A stretch of DNA of 45,373 nt from a virus (IMGVR_UViG_3300043331_001319:1-45373); one strand, 5' to 3'. Counted from the stretch's first letter, positions 23,193 to 32,264 are shown. Translations and numbers: made by a program. Notes: generated by a model not told the origin, from the letters alone.

Positions 23193-23668
23193 TCAGCACC
23201 GAGCACTTCCTTCACGTACTTCCCGATCTCCTCGATGGCGTACTCACCTGCCGCCTGCTTCATCTCCTCGGTCACGATCGGTCGTGTCGGCTGATGGGCA
23301 CTCGCATACGGGACCGCCGTCCCGCGGACCAACTCCGTGTCCGACACCACCGAGATCGATTCGGGCCCGACCCTCTGGAGCGACTGCTTCAGCCGGCCGG
23401 TATCCCACAGCGGACGGTCCACTCCGCCCTTGTTGCCACCACGCTTCCGGAGCCTCGATCTCACGGTCGCTGGAGCGAGCGGCTTCCACTTCGTTCCCAG
23501 GTGCGCGCCCGCCGTCTCGAACCGGCGGCGGAAGTCACCCTCGATCCTGCCGCGCACGATATGCAAGGGCTCCTTCATCGACTCCAGCCGACGATCACCC
23601 AGCAGCCGCTTCAGGCGTCGGTCGTCCAACACGACCTCCACCCCACCCCGGCTCACCTTCACCGCCAT
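23189..23668 (-). CDS. Virion morphogenesis / tail completion protein (gpS-like)
   Basis: A 159-residue protein. RRFETAGAHLGTKWKPLAPA, then TVRSRLRKRGGNKGG, RPLWDTGRLKQSL, and VPYASAHQPTRPIV match the phage virion morphogenesis/tail-completion pattern (W-x-PL..T, L..TG.L..S, YA..HQ). It would join or complete the tail at the connector. Overlaps the upstream connector gene by 10 bases. Confidence 0.8.
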   Translation of the reverse strand: MAVKVSRGGVEVVLDDRRLKRLLGDRRLESMKEPLHIVRGRIEGDFRRRFETAGAHLGTKWKPLAPATVRSRLRKRGGNKGGVDRPLWDTGRLKQSLQRVGPESISVVSDTELVRGTAVPYASAHQPTRPIVTEEMKQAAGEYAIEEIGKYVKEVLGAE

Positions 23669-24417
23669 CCGGACCTCACATCGGCACGACCGGCCACGGT
23701 CAGCCAGCCCTCCGCAGACGGCTGGGTGTCCGTCACCTCATCGGGACATCCCACGTACGGCGACAGGATCTCGTCCACCTCGGACGTCACGGTCGCCAGC
23801 TTCGACAGCTGGTCGAGCGCCTCGGCAGTTCCGGCCTCACGCAGCTGGTCGATCATGTACCTGCGCTCGGCCTGCCGCGCGATCGCCAGCTGCATCTGGT
23901 CCAGGAACCGCGGCTTCGTCATGTCCAGGCACCTCATCACTCCGTTCGGCCTGCGCTCCAACTGCGGCCGATTCAGCACGTCGTCCTCGGCCTCCAACAC
24001 CAGTCGCTCGATCTCGTCGTACGTCCGGAGTCTCGGCGTCAGAAGCTCCCTGTCGGCGGAGTCGTCGGACGGATCCAGGAAGGGTGCTGCGATCAGGGCT
24101 CCGAGCACGAAGTCGCCGTCGTTGTCGACGATACAGACTCGGAGCTCCTCGTCGGACGGGCGGACGTCGAAGTCCTCCGCCTTGACGCTGTACTCGTGCT
24201 CTCCGACGACGGTGATCTGTTCATCCAGGATCACTCGCGGCGTCATTCCGGAGACGGCACGGCCTTGCAGTTCCACGTCCACGCTCGTACCGATTGCGGC
24301 GACGGAAACCTGTAACCGCCACCGCGTACGACCGCCGGTCGCAAACCACTCGCCGTCGACCGTGCCGCTCCTCAGCTCCCGGTCGAGAGCCACGTAGAGG
24401 GCCGACGAGGTCAGCAC
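23659..24417 (-). CDS. Probable head-tail connector or neck protein
   Basis: A 252-residue protein right after the capsid block. The N-terminal third looks beta-rich (YVALDRELRSGTVDGEWFAT; GTSVDVELQGRAVSGM), the C-terminal third helical (KPRFLDQMQLAIARQAERRY; LREAGTAEALDQLSKLATV). No clear family; the role as connector or neck component is inferred from its place between capsid and gpS-like genes. GTG start. Confidence 0.55.
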   Translation of the reverse strand: MLTSSALYVALDRELRSGTVDGEWFATGGRTRWRLQVSVAAIGTSVDVELQGRAVSGMTPRVILDEQITVVGEHEYSVKAEDFDVRPSDEELRVCIVDNDGDFVLGALIAAPFLDPSDDSADRELLTPRLRTYDEIERLVLEAEDDVLNRPQLERRPNGVMRCLDMTKPRFLDQMQLAIARQAERRYMIDQLREAGTAEALDQLSKLATVTSEVDEILSPYVGCPDEVTDTQPSAEGWLTVAGRADVRSGWR

Positions 24418-24425
24418 CTACGGGC

Positions 24426-24671
24426 TTACCCGCTCGACGCCTTCTTCTTCGATGCCTTCTTCGACGTCTTCTTCGCGGGTGCGGATCCCGAACTGCCGAC
24501 GACACCCTTCTCTTCCAGCCGATCCCAGTCGACCGGCGGTGCCCCCTTCGGCTCATCCTCCGCTGCAGCAGCCTCCTCGGCCGCCGCGACCGCCGCATCC
24601 AGCTCGTCCTCCTGACCGGGCAGGAACACGCGGCCCCCGTACTGCACGGGCTTCAGGATCTCCTTGGCCAT
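24426..24671 (-). CDS. Small protein with Lys-rich tail
   Basis: An 81-residue protein: a short folded N-terminus (MAKEILKPVQYGGRVFLPGQ), an Ala/Glu-rich helix (DELDAAVAAAEEAAAAEDEP), and a basic end made of KKTSKKASKKKA repeats. Such proteins often follow the capsid gene in siphoviruses. Function unknown; the basic tail might contact DNA. Confidence 0.7.
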   Translation of the reverse strand: MAKEILKPVQYGGRVFLPGQEDELDAAVAAAEEAAAAEDEPKGAPPVDWDRLEEKGVVGSSGSAPAKKTSKKASKKKASSG

Positions 24672-24689
24672 GCTCTCCTCCTCCGCGTG

Positions 24690-25742
24690 TTAGACGCCGG
24701 CGTCGATCACGTACAGGCGCTGCTCGTTGGGCAGCGGGAACGCGTTCAGCTGGGCCTCGACCGTCAGGCCGCGGCCGCCGCCGTCGATCTCCCGCACGAC
24801 GGTCACGCCACGCACGTCGATCTCGGCCCCGGGCTCGGTCGCCGCCAGCTCGAACGCCCGGTGCACGGGCGCGAAACCGACCTCACCGACCACCCCGCCG
24901 GGCGGGATGGCGGCGACGATCTCCGCCGGCCACACCTTCACCGACGTCGTCGCATGCCCACCGTCGTTGAACGTCTCGACCGTGTTCTCCATGATGACGA
25001 TCCGGAACGGACCGCCCAGGTCCGCCGCCAGCTGCGCTTCCAGCTGCGCGATCGTGAGCTCGATCCCGGTCTCCGTCGGCGCGTCGGCCTTGATCGCGGC
25101 CAGCGTCGCCCGTCTCATCACGGCCCCGATCGGCGTCCCGCTGATCAGGTTCTCGGCGTCGGTCAGGAAGGCGAGGAACTCATCGTAGGCGTTGACCGCC
25201 ACGTTGTTCCACGCCGTTCCCGCGGTCAGGTACCGAGCCGCGTCGAACCCGAAGTCGACGGTGTACGTCGTTCCGTCGGTCGGGTTCATGACCACCATCT
25301 CACCCAGCGCCCAGGCACGGAACGCGTCGAGCTCGACACGCCGGTAGTCGGCCATGACGATGTCGTCGTTCCGCTGCGGGATCGACGCCCGCATCTGCTG
25401 CAGCGCCAGGTCCACGCTCCCCAGGAACCGGGCCGCGAGATCGTTCTGCTCCTTCTCCCCGATCTTGTAGTACATCTCGATCGGAATGAACTCCGCCTCC
25501 CGGAGGGACGGGGTCTTCGGAGCGTACAGACGACCACGCGCATCCCACTCGCGCCGGTCGGCGACGGGCCGGAAGTCGACGGTCGTCATCTCGCGCAGCT
25601 TCATCGAGTCCTTCGGGGAGCGCGTGAAGAACGCTTCCCAGTTCAGCCGCCCCTGGTCGTCCGCAGGCAGGGACTGCGCACGAACCGTCATCTCGACGGG
25701 ATCGAGAAAGTCGAGGAGGGCCTCCACCCAGTGCTCGGCCAT
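24690..25742 (-). CDS. Major capsid protein (lambda gpE-like)
   Basis: A 350-residue HK97-fold capsid protein of the gpE type. MAEHWVEALLDFLDPVEMTV, FIPIEMYYKIGEKEQNDLAA, the P-domain-like IGAVMRRATLAAIKA and the C-terminal PVHRAFELAATEPGAEIDVR to LTVEAQLNAFPLPNEQRLYV are characteristic. Hundreds of copies form the head. It follows the scaffold and decoration genes as expected. Confidence 0.88.
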   Translation of the reverse strand: MAEHWVEALLDFLDPVEMTVRAQSLPADDQGRLNWEAFFTRSPKDSMKLREMTTVDFRPVADRREWDARGRLYAPKTPSLREAEFIPIEMYYKIGEKEQNDLAARFLGSVDLALQQMRASIPQRNDDIVMADYRRVELDAFRAWALGEMVVMNPTDGTTYTVDFGFDAARYLTAGTAWNNVAVNAYDEFLAFLTDAENLISGTPIGAVMRRATLAAIKADAPTETGIELTIAQLEAQLAADLGGPFRIVIMENTVETFNDGGHATTSVKVWPAEIVAAIPPGGVVGEVGFAPVHRAFELAATEPGAEIDVRGVTVVREIDGGGRGLTVEAQLNAFPLPNEQRLYVIDAGV

Positions 25743-25752
25743 CTCTCCCCCC

Positions 25753-26166
25753 TTACGTCGCGGTCAGGACCAGCTTCGAGCCCGCCCGGTCGAACCCGGC
25801 GATCTCGTTCGCGGTCAGCGCGCGGCCCAGGTTGTCCTCGACCGCGTCACGGTTGACGATCCCGATCACCAGCACCGCGATCTGGAACGCATCGGATGCG
25901 GCTGCGATGGACGCGGCGTCGTTGCCCTCGGCCACCTTGATCGGCTCGATGGACACCCCGTACACGAACGCCGGCGACGCTCCTACGAGCGCTCCGGCGA
26001 TGTCGAACGGCGTGCCCGGCTTCAGGTACCCATCCTGATCGATCTCGTCATCCGTCAGCGCGGTGACGTCGATGTCGATCTGGACGGTGTAGTCGGTGTG
26101 CGGGCCCAGGAACGGGAGCGCGTACCCCGAACCGGCCTGCCGCACCGTCTTGACGTTTACGGGCAT
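25753..26166 (-). CDS. Head decoration protein-like
   Basis: A 137-residue protein just before the capsid gene. DGYLKPGTPFDIAGALVGAS and QIAVLVIGIVNRDAVEDNLG, ending ALTANEIAGFDRAGSKLVLT, resemble capsid-decoration or head-stabilising proteins that trimerise on the capsid surface. ATG with CAGGAGGAGCC. Confidence 0.65.
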   Translation of the reverse strand: MPVNVKTVRQAGSGYALPFLGPHTDYTVQIDIDVTALTDDEIDQDGYLKPGTPFDIAGALVGASPAFVYGVSIEPIKVAEGNDAASIAAASDAFQIAVLVIGIVNRDAVEDNLGRALTANEIAGFDRAGSKLVLTAT

Positions 26167-26188
26167 CAGGCTCCTCCTGGCTCTGCTG

Positions 26189-26914
26189 TCACGTCACGCC
26201 CAGGCCCAGCTTGCGCTGCTTCTCCTGCTGCCGGCCTTCCTCGGGCGTGTACTTCTTCTTCACCTCGGATCGGATGCGCTCGTACTTGTCGCCGGTGTCG
26301 GATCCCTTCGGCGGCGTCGGTCCCACTCCCGGACCCTTCGGCATCTTCACCGTCTTCTCGTCGTCCTCGGCCTTCGTGTACGTCTCTTCGGCGAGCGCGT
26401 CCAGCGGGTCCTTCCCGGCAGCCACCGCCATCGGGATGTCCCGGCCATCCTGCAGCACTGTCAGCTCACCGTTCTCGTCGTACCGCAGCCGCTCACGCAG
26501 GTCCTTCGACTTCACTCGCGCGTACAGCGGCTTGAGCCCACGGGCCAGCAGCTTCGCTTCGAGAGACGACACGGCGTTTCCGTACTCGGCCTTTTCGAGG
26601 CGCTCCTGCAGCTTCGTGACCACCTCTCCATGACCGGCCTGCACCTCCGACAGCTGCTGCTCGTACTGCTGCCGGATCTTGTTCACGTCGGGCGCGTTGG
26701 TCTCCAGCTCACGGACCCGATTCGACAGCCGCTCCCGGTCCTGGGTCGCGGTGTCACGCTCCTTCTCGATCCGCTTCACCTTCTCGTTGATCTGACCGAG
26801 TCCCGCCTGGTGGCCAGAGTCGTAGATCGGCTGACGAATCGCGTCGGGGAGCAGCTTCGTCACCTCTTCAGCAGGGTGCTTCTGCAGTTCTGCGATCAGC
26901 TCGGCGAGTTCCAC
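26189..26914 (-). CDS. Scaffolding protein
   Basis: A 241-residue, highly charged helical protein. Residues 40-115 form a long coiled coil (INEKVKRIEKERDTATQDRE; NKIRQQYEQQLSEVQ; VVTKLQERLEKAEYG), and the C-terminus is basic (SEVKKKYTPEEGRQQEKQRK), as expected for a scaffold that recruits capsid subunits. GTG 26914 has AGGAG at 8 bases and is preferred to TTG 26920. Position before decoration and capsid genes supports the call. Confidence 0.75.
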   Translation of the reverse strand: MELAELIAELQKHPAEEVTKLLPDAIRQPIYDSGHQAGLGQINEKVKRIEKERDTATQDRERLSNRVRELETNAPDVNKIRQQYEQQLSEVQAGHGEVVTKLQERLEKAEYGNAVSSLEAKLLARGLKPLYARVKSKDLRERLRYDENGELTVLQDGRDIPMAVAAGKDPLDALAEETYTKAEDDEKTVKMPKGPGVGPTPPKGSDTGDKYERIRSEVKKKYTPEEGRQQEKQRKLGLGVT

Positions 26915-27059
26915 GCGCAAACTCCTGTTGTTGGAGGATCCCGTTGTCGGTGGGAAGGGCCGAAACCTGCGGCTGTCACGGCCAGCCGGTTCGTGCCGGA
27001 ACGGAGACGATCAGGCTCGGCGGTCTCCGGGCGCCGGAAGGGGCCTTACTGCGCGGATT
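26915..27059 (-). other. Gap with hairpin before the scaffold gene
   Basis: The 145 bases between the 68-residue gene and the scaffold contain a CGGAGAC/GTCTCCG stem with a 13-base loop (minus strand about 27028-27002), and TGGCCGTGACAGCCGC, which resembles an inverted form of the boundary-repeat block GTGGCTGTCACGGTGCC. No promoter stands out. Confidence 0.4.
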
Positions 27060-27266
27060 CTATCGACTGTCCTCAACCGTGTCAACATCGACTTCACGTT
27101 CCACGATCCCGTTCTCGATCACGAACCGACCCAGGACGCGCTCCAGGGTCCGCCGCCGACCGTCCAGCGGGTAGGCCACGATCAGCCGCCTCAGCTCCTC
27201 GTACTCCTCGACGGTTTCGACGTCCTCGATCCTGGACGACAGCTCACGGAAGAGCTCGATCCTCAC
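27060..27266 (-). CDS. Hypothetical small protein
   Basis: A 68-residue acidic protein (MRIELFRELSSRIEDVETVE; RRRTLERVLGRFVIENGIVE). GTG start overlapping the stop of the MuF fusion gene by 4 bases. If the MuF C-terminus is a toxin-like enzyme, a small coupled acidic partner such as this could be an inhibitor, but there is no direct evidence. Confidence 0.7.
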   Translation of the reverse strand: MRIELFRELSSRIEDVETVEEYEELRRLIVAYPLDGRRRTLERVLGRFVIENGIVEREVDVDTVEDSR

Positions 27267-29389
27267 CGGCCCACCTTCTTCTTACCGGTCGAGATCGGCT
27301 TACCCTCTACGATCGACGCGAGCAGGCTCTCTCGCGAGAAACCGGCGTCCTTGCCGGCCAGCGAGTCCGCACCGGTTACGGCTACCGCGGGCGCCGTCAC
27401 GGCGAAGAACGCCTGGTCGTCCTTCAGACGGGACAGCTTGGCGCTGGCCTGCTCGTACAGCTCTTTCTCCTGGTCACCCTGCAGCACCCTCTCCAGCCCC
27501 TCGAACGCCTCGGTGAAGTGGGTCCGCCAGAGCGCTGCCCTGTCATCGAACGAACGTGCCCGCCAGATCTCTTCGACCGCGTCCTCTCCGACCTGCTCGC
27601 CGATGAAATCGAACGCGCCCACGTAGTCTCCGTACATCGAGAACCTGCGCTCTCCGGCGTGCCACGGCTCTCCCTCGGGCACGTCATCGAACGCCTGCGC
27701 GAACGCGTTCCGGGCTCGCCGCTCGGTCAGCCCCTCCTCCATCCACCAGCCGGTCTCGGCCTCGAACTTGAGATCACCCAGGGACGGACTCACCGCATGA
27801 TTGGTCTCGTGGATCATGGTGCCGATCGCTTCGGCGAGCTTGAAGTTATCGGGGATCCTCCCCGTACGCGCGAACTCGGCTGACGCCGCACGCAAGTCCT
27901 CGGACACTTCCCTGCTCACGAACACTGTTCGGGTCTCCGGATCATAGTACGCCATCTCGCCCGGCTTCATCACTCGATCCAAGACGACCCTCTCGACGAC
28001 CTGCTCGACACCAGCCGCCTTCGCGATCTCGATCGGCAGGTTCTGGAAGTCTCCCCGCACGGCCTCGATAGCAGCCGACACAGCCGCCGTCATCTGCGCC
28101 TGCGTCACGATCGTCTCACCTACGGGCACACCGGAACGCCTCACGGGCGGAGCGCCGGGGACTGGTTCACCACGCGCCCGCGCGGCCTCGGCGGCGGCGA
28201 TCTGCTCCTTGATCTTCTGGATCCGCGCCTGCGCGGCGGGGTCGGCCGCCTGCCTGCGCTTCATCTCCGCGATCGCCTCGTCGGTCGACCGACGGCGCGC
28301 TGCTAGCCGGATTCCACCGGAACCCATCTGCATCGCTCGTTCGGCATGCTCCTGGGCTCGCCGTCGCGCGAGCGGCGTCATGTCCTCGAAGCCGGCGGCG
28401 CTCAGCTCCCGCATCGGGACGATCCGGTCCGCCTGCAGCTTGCCCGCCCTCATCTCAGCGACCGACCGGGCGACGACGGGCAGGAGCTCACACAGACACC
28501 ACGGGTGCGGTAGGGCCGGCACCTCGTCGGACGGGAAGATCCCATCCCCCAGTCCGAACGCGTTCTCCTCGGCCAGGATGTCGCACTCGTCGGGCCCCTC
28601 GTGCCGCGGCGAACGGGTCCACTGCTCGGCGAGTACGATCGGGTCGTTCAGACCGTGCTGGACGGTCGCTTCGTGGCGTGCGTGGCTGGTCTCGCTGAAC
28701 CCGATCATCTCGGCCCGGTAGGCGATCTTGCGAGCCGCCTCCCGCATATCGGCCGGCACATCTCTCAGGTTCAGCTTGGCCACGTCCCCGCTCAAGGTCG
28801 GGACGTCGGTGAACAGGTCGTCGAACGCCTCCGACCCTGCGATGTACCGTCTCAGTCGACGGCCGAGCTCATCGGGAGCGACTCCTTCCAGGAACCCCAT
28901 GCGGATGATCGCCGACGCTTCCCCGGCGGCGTTCCCGATGTGACCCCGGATCAGGGACTTCCACGTGTCGGGCGTACCGGCGGCCTCGAACGCCTGCAGC
29001 ATGGTCACCGGCGGTGGCCGGAGCGTTCCGAACACCGACTCCGGGATCCCCACCGCCCGGGCTACCCGCTCGCTGGCCTCGTTGTAGATGGTCAGCGTGT
29101 CCTCGAACGAGGTCAGCCGTCCACGCTCGATCGAGCGCTCCACGGCCACCGCCATCCGACCCGCTGTTTCACGTGAAACATCGGCCACCGCCCGGAGTCG
29201 GCGGGCCTCTTTCAGACGGGCGGCATCCTTCACACCGCCGAACTCGCGCTCGATGAACCCGGTCAGCTGATCGGCCCACGTCTCTACTGACCGCTGGACG
29301 GCTCGCGTCTCCTCAGCGGACAGGCTCAGCGATCGCGCTCGGGCGTCAGCGATCGCGCGCTGGAAGGGGACGGGCTTTGTGAGGGGCAC
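27263..29389 (-). CDS. MuF-type head protein fused to a predicted zinc metallopeptidase
   Basis: A 708-residue protein. The first 300 residues are a phage head morphogenesis (MuF/SPP1 gp7) domain: IGFSETSHARHEA (229-241), the DECDILAEENA region and PHPWCLC (294-300) are typical. A helical, Ala/Arg-rich linker (365-430) follows. The C-terminal third carries HETNH (527-531), an HExxH zinc site, with EEGLTE (551-556) 20 residues on as the likely third ligand, preceded by IGTMI. MuF proteins line the portal side of the head and are known carriers of C-terminal enzyme or toxin domains, so this peptidase may be injected with the DNA or process capsid proteins. The GTG start has only a weak GGTAGG; a boundary repeat lies immediately upstream. 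Confidence 0.8.
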   Translation of the reverse strand: MPLTKPVPFQRAIADARARSLSLSAEETRAVQRSVETWADQLTGFIEREFGGVKDAARLKEARRLRAVADVSRETAGRMAVAVERSIERGRLTSFEDTLTIYNEASERVARAVGIPESVFGTLRPPPVTMLQAFEAAGTPDTWKSLIRGHIGNAAGEASAIIRMGFLEGVAPDELGRRLRRYIAGSEAFDDLFTDVPTLSGDVAKLNLRDVPADMREAARKIAYRAEMIGFSETSHARHEATVQHGLNDPIVLAEQWTRSPRHEGPDECDILAEENAFGLGDGIFPSDEVPALPHPWCLCELLPVVARSVAEMRAGKLQADRIVPMRELSAAGFEDMTPLARRRAQEHAERAMQMGSGGIRLAARRRSTDEAIAEMKRRQAADPAAQARIQKIKEQIAAAEAARARGEPVPGAPPVRRSGVPVGETIVTQAQMTAAVSAAIEAVRGDFQNLPIEIAKAAGVEQVVERVVLDRVMKPGEMAYYDPETRTVFVSREVSEDLRAASAEFARTGRIPDNFKLAEAIGTMIHETNHAVSPSLGDLKFEAETGWWMEEGLTERRARNAFAQAFDDVPEGEPWHAGERRFSMYGDYVGAFDFIGEQVGEDAVEEIWRARSFDDRAALWRTHFTEAFEGLERVLQGDQEKELYEQASAKLSRLKDDQAFFAVTAPAVAVTGADSLAGKDAGFSRESLLASIVEGKPISTGKKKVGR

Positions 29390-29410
29390 GCGGACCTACC
29401 CGGATACCGC

Positions 29411-29466
29411 CGTAGGAGCCTCCAGGAAGCCACGAACGGACCCGGGTGGTAGGTGGATGAGGATCG
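29411..29466 (-). repeat. Operon-boundary repeat, copy B
   Basis: The minus strand reads GATCCTCATCCACC, then TACCACCCGGGTCCG and GTGGCTTCCTGGAGGCTCC. The first part matches copy A, and the second is a diverged form of the GTGGCTGT block. ACCTACC here and GGTAGGT nearer the gene (29398-29404) form an inverted repeat. It lies in the 80-base gap between portal and MuF genes. Confidence 0.55.
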
Positions 29467-29469
29467 GGG

Positions 29470-31467
29470 TCATGGAGCCGTTGTGGGGGACGGTTGGCGC
29501 TGAGGCGGCTCGTTCTCCGTCCCCCCTTCGGCAGGCGACCCTCCGCCAGGCCGCGGCGGGCCACCGTTCTCGGGCGTCTCTTCGTTCGGCGGCAGGAGCA
29601 GACCGAACTGCGAACCCTGGAGCGTACGCCGGTCCGCGGCGTCGGCCAGCGCCAGGATCGCCTCCTTCACGGCATCCCTGAGCGGGAGCTCGCCCTCCGC
29701 CAGCTCGATCAGCCGCTCCTGGTCCGGGTTCTCGGGGTCCTCGAACAGACCCATCGCCTCCAGAACATCGAGCACCACGACCGCCTGCGCTGTCCCGGGC
29801 ATCGGCACGCCGGCGTCGGCCAGCTCCTGGACTCGCCGCAGCCGGCTGGCGGCCACGAGCTCGTCGCGAACGCTGCTCGCCTCCTCGTCGCTGGTCAGGA
29901 GCCCGCGCTCGGTCATCGCCTTCACCAGCGCTTCGGCATCCAGCCGGGTCGAGCGGACCTTCACAACCTCCTGCATGTCGAACAGTTCCTTGATTTGGTC
30001 CGTCAGCGACAGCAGGTCGAACTCTCTCCGCCAGCGCACCTCACCGAACGGGCTCTCGAACCCGAACGCGTTCTCGAAGAAATGGATGGCGATGTTCTGG
30101 CTCTGCTCGACCTCGCTCGCCAGGAGCGCCAGCCGCGGCGCCTTGATATCCTCGAATCCGGCCTGCTTCGAACGTCCCGAAGAGTCGGGGGTGCCGCTCG
30201 CTTCCTGCGCGGCCAACTTGCCAGCGTTCTCACGGATACGGGCCAGCACGGTCTCGAACACGCCGGCCTCCACGGCTCCGGTCGAACCGTCGAAGATCAC
30301 CGGCATAGTCGGGCTGGCTCCCGCGGCAGGGTCGAGCGCCGACCGCACGGGCTCGGTCATCTTGACGCCGATCCAGCGGCTCCCCGCGTACAGCTGCTCG
30401 GCGGCGGCATTGAAGTTCTCGGGCGTCACGCCCAGGAAGAACAGCATCGACAGGCCAGCGTCCCAGGCATCGAACTCGGCTGCCGACTCCAGGTTCATGT
30501 AGGCGACGGCGGCCTGTCCCAACTGGATCGTCGCCGAGCGTGACATCGCGGGCCGCGAGAACGTCCCGCTCGACCGCTCACCGTAGTGCGGCCACATCGG
30601 GATCGCCCCACCGAACATCTCGAACGTGTCGTGCTCGGGCTCCCCCTCCATCTGGATCAGATCGGCCGACTCGTTGAACTTCCACCATCCGCCACCGGCG
30701 AAGTCGGCACCCAGGTCGGCGTAGCCGGCTCTCACCAGGAGCGTGTAGATCGTCTGCTCGCCCGTCTCGTACTTGCCGTCTACCACTCGCGGCCGACGGA
30801 CGCTCGACTGAATCACCGCGAACTGCAGGACGCCGTGCTCGTAGTGCCAGTTCGTGACCGCCAGGGGGGACAGCTCGATCAGGTACGGTCGGATCCCGCG
30901 CTTCACGTCGGCGAACGTGACCACCTCGGGCATCTCGGCCGGCCCCTGAACCATGAGCCAGCGGTGGCCCGTCGCTAGCGCTCGCCTGCTGACACCGCTC
31001 CACCAGTTATCCCACTGCGAGCCATCGTTCCCGACGCCGTCCACGTTGTAGTACACGATCTCGGCGAAGGACGCGTCGTCATCGTCGTCCTCACGGCGCA
31101 CCGTTCCGAGCTCGCCGAAGTCGAGCGCCACGTCGGCCACGGGCGCTTCGGTCATCAGGTGTCCGACCATCGAGTGCGTCAGCATTTCGGGGAAGTTCAG
31201 GTAGGTCGCTTGCCGCTTGCGCTGCTCGTACCGGCGGTTTCCGGACGGAGCCGACGAACGGCCGGAACGGATCGCAGCCTCGTGAGCCGCCTTCTCGTCA
31301 GCGGCCTTCTCCCCGGTGACGGGCCGCATCTCTTCCCAGTCGAACCGCGCGAGCTCGTCGAACACTTCGGCGCTGCCCTCGTGCAGGATCTCGTTCCGCT
31401 GCCACTCGGCGGCGTGGGCTTCGTACAGCGGGTGCTTCTCGGTGACGAACTCGTACTGCTCGGCCAC
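29470..31467 (-). CDS. Portal protein (DUF4055-like)
   Basis: A 665-residue protein in the portal position between the terminase and MuF genes. The N-terminal region, with YEQRKRQATYLNFPEMLTHS and MVGHLMTEAP, resembles DUF4055/Gp6-type portals; QLGQAAVAYMNLESAAEFDA and VLARIRENAGKLAAQEASGT are consistent with the portal stem and helical core. A Pro/Gly/Glu-rich tail ends the protein. It would form the dodecameric DNA gate of the head. GTG start overlaps the upstream TAG. Confidence 0.85.
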   Translation of the reverse strand: MAEQYEFVTEKHPLYEAHAAEWQRNEILHEGSAEVFDELARFDWEEMRPVTGEKAADEKAAHEAAIRSGRSSAPSGNRRYEQRKRQATYLNFPEMLTHSMVGHLMTEAPVADVALDFGELGTVRREDDDDDASFAEIVYYNVDGVGNDGSQWDNWWSGVSRRALATGHRWLMVQGPAEMPEVVTFADVKRGIRPYLIELSPLAVTNWHYEHGVLQFAVIQSSVRRPRVVDGKYETGEQTIYTLLVRAGYADLGADFAGGGWWKFNESADLIQMEGEPEHDTFEMFGGAIPMWPHYGERSSGTFSRPAMSRSATIQLGQAAVAYMNLESAAEFDAWDAGLSMLFFLGVTPENFNAAAEQLYAGSRWIGVKMTEPVRSALDPAAGASPTMPVIFDGSTGAVEAGVFETVLARIRENAGKLAAQEASGTPDSSGRSKQAGFEDIKAPRLALLASEVEQSQNIAIHFFENAFGFESPFGEVRWRREFDLLSLTDQIKELFDMQEVVKVRSTRLDAEALVKAMTERGLLTSDEEASSVRDELVAASRLRRVQELADAGVPMPGTAQAVVVLDVLEAMGLFEDPENPDQERLIELAEGELPLRDAVKEAILALADAADRRTLQGSQFGLLLPPNEETPENGGPPRPGGGSPAEGGTENEPPQRQPSPTTAP

Positions 31468-31468
31468 C

Positions 31469-31735
31469 CTACACCTTCAGGTCCAGCTCATGGTTCTGCT
31501 CACTCAGGGGCGGGACTGCGGTCACCACCCCGAACCGGCGCACGATCCTCGGGCCGCGAGCCTCGGGGTCGTACATGATGTGGCCCGCCTCGTCGACCAC
31601 CATGCAGTCCACCCACCCCTCGTCGGTGTCGAACGTCACGCACCTCTTGACCGGCTCGCCGTCCAACCGCACCAGCCACCCGAAGCTGTACCGCGTACTC
31701 TCGTCCGCACGCGCCTTGACTGCCGTCACCCTCAT
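31469..31735 (-). CDS. Hypothetical small protein
   Basis: An 88-residue protein (MRVTAVKARADESTRYSFGW at the start, HIMYDPEARGPRIVRRFGVV). Mostly beta-strand-like; ATGA overlap with the upstream gene. It lies between terminase and portal genes. No family recognised. Confidence 0.7.
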   Translation of the reverse strand: MRVTAVKARADESTRYSFGWLVRLDGEPVKRCVTFDTDEGWVDCMVVDEAGHIMYDPEARGPRIVRRFGVVTAVPPLSEQNHELDLKV

Positions 31736-32034
31736 GCGTCACCTCGATCCAGGTGGTCGTGATACTCATCTACCACGACAGGTCCATCGGGGCCCGCGAT
31801 CACATCGAGCGTGTCGACGGAATCGAGCGGTCTCTCCCCCCACTCGAACCCGCACCGCCAGCACGTCCGCCACAGAACGTCCGGCCCGGCGCGCACGAAC
31901 TCGTCGGACCGACCCATGACATTCGCGTCGACCAGCTCCTGGCCATGCCGAACGCGGAACGTCCGTACCTCACGGGCTGGATCCTCGGTCGCGCCACACT
32001 TCACGCACTCCTTGACCGTGTTCCACATCGGCAT
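31732..32034 (-). CDS. Zinc-ribbon protein
   Basis: A 100-residue protein with CVKCGATED near residue 9 and CWRCGFEWGERP near residue 57, a zinc ribbon. The rest is acidic. ATG 32034 overlaps the preceding stop (TGATG); ATG 32028 is the alternative. The upstream frame to 32172 is a shadow. Function unknown, Zn-binding likely. Confidence 0.75.
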   Translation of the reverse strand: MPMWNTVKECVKCGATEDPAREVRTFRVRHGQELVDANVMGRSDEFVRAGPDVLWRTCWRCGFEWGERPLDSVDTLDVIAGPDGPVVVDEYHDHLDRGDA

Positions 32035-32264
32035 CAGCCGTCGAACAAGCGCGCCTCGCCGATCGCCTGCAACGCCAGCCTCTTCGCTACGTCCGCACTG
32101 GGCCATCCCTCGCCTTTCTCTGACGGTGTGATTCGGAGCTCGCCGCTTACGAGCTCGACCCAATATACCCACTTTCCGGTCTCGTTCATACGGACCACGG
32201 CTCGGTACGGCTGGAGCTCGGTCACCAGGTACCCGCCGATCTCATCGAACGCCAGGCTCCACAT
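32034..32264 (-). CDS. Hypothetical small protein
   Basis: A 76-residue protein from ATG 32264, just past the terminase stop with GGGGGTG upstream (MWSLAFDEIGGYLVTELQPY, then a short helical C-terminus). The frame continues upstream inside the terminase gene but that part is a shadow. No family recognised. Confidence 0.7.
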   Translation of the reverse strand: MWSLAFDEIGGYLVTELQPYRAVVRMNETGKWVYWVELVSGELRITPSEKGEGWPSADVAKRLALQAIGEARLFDG

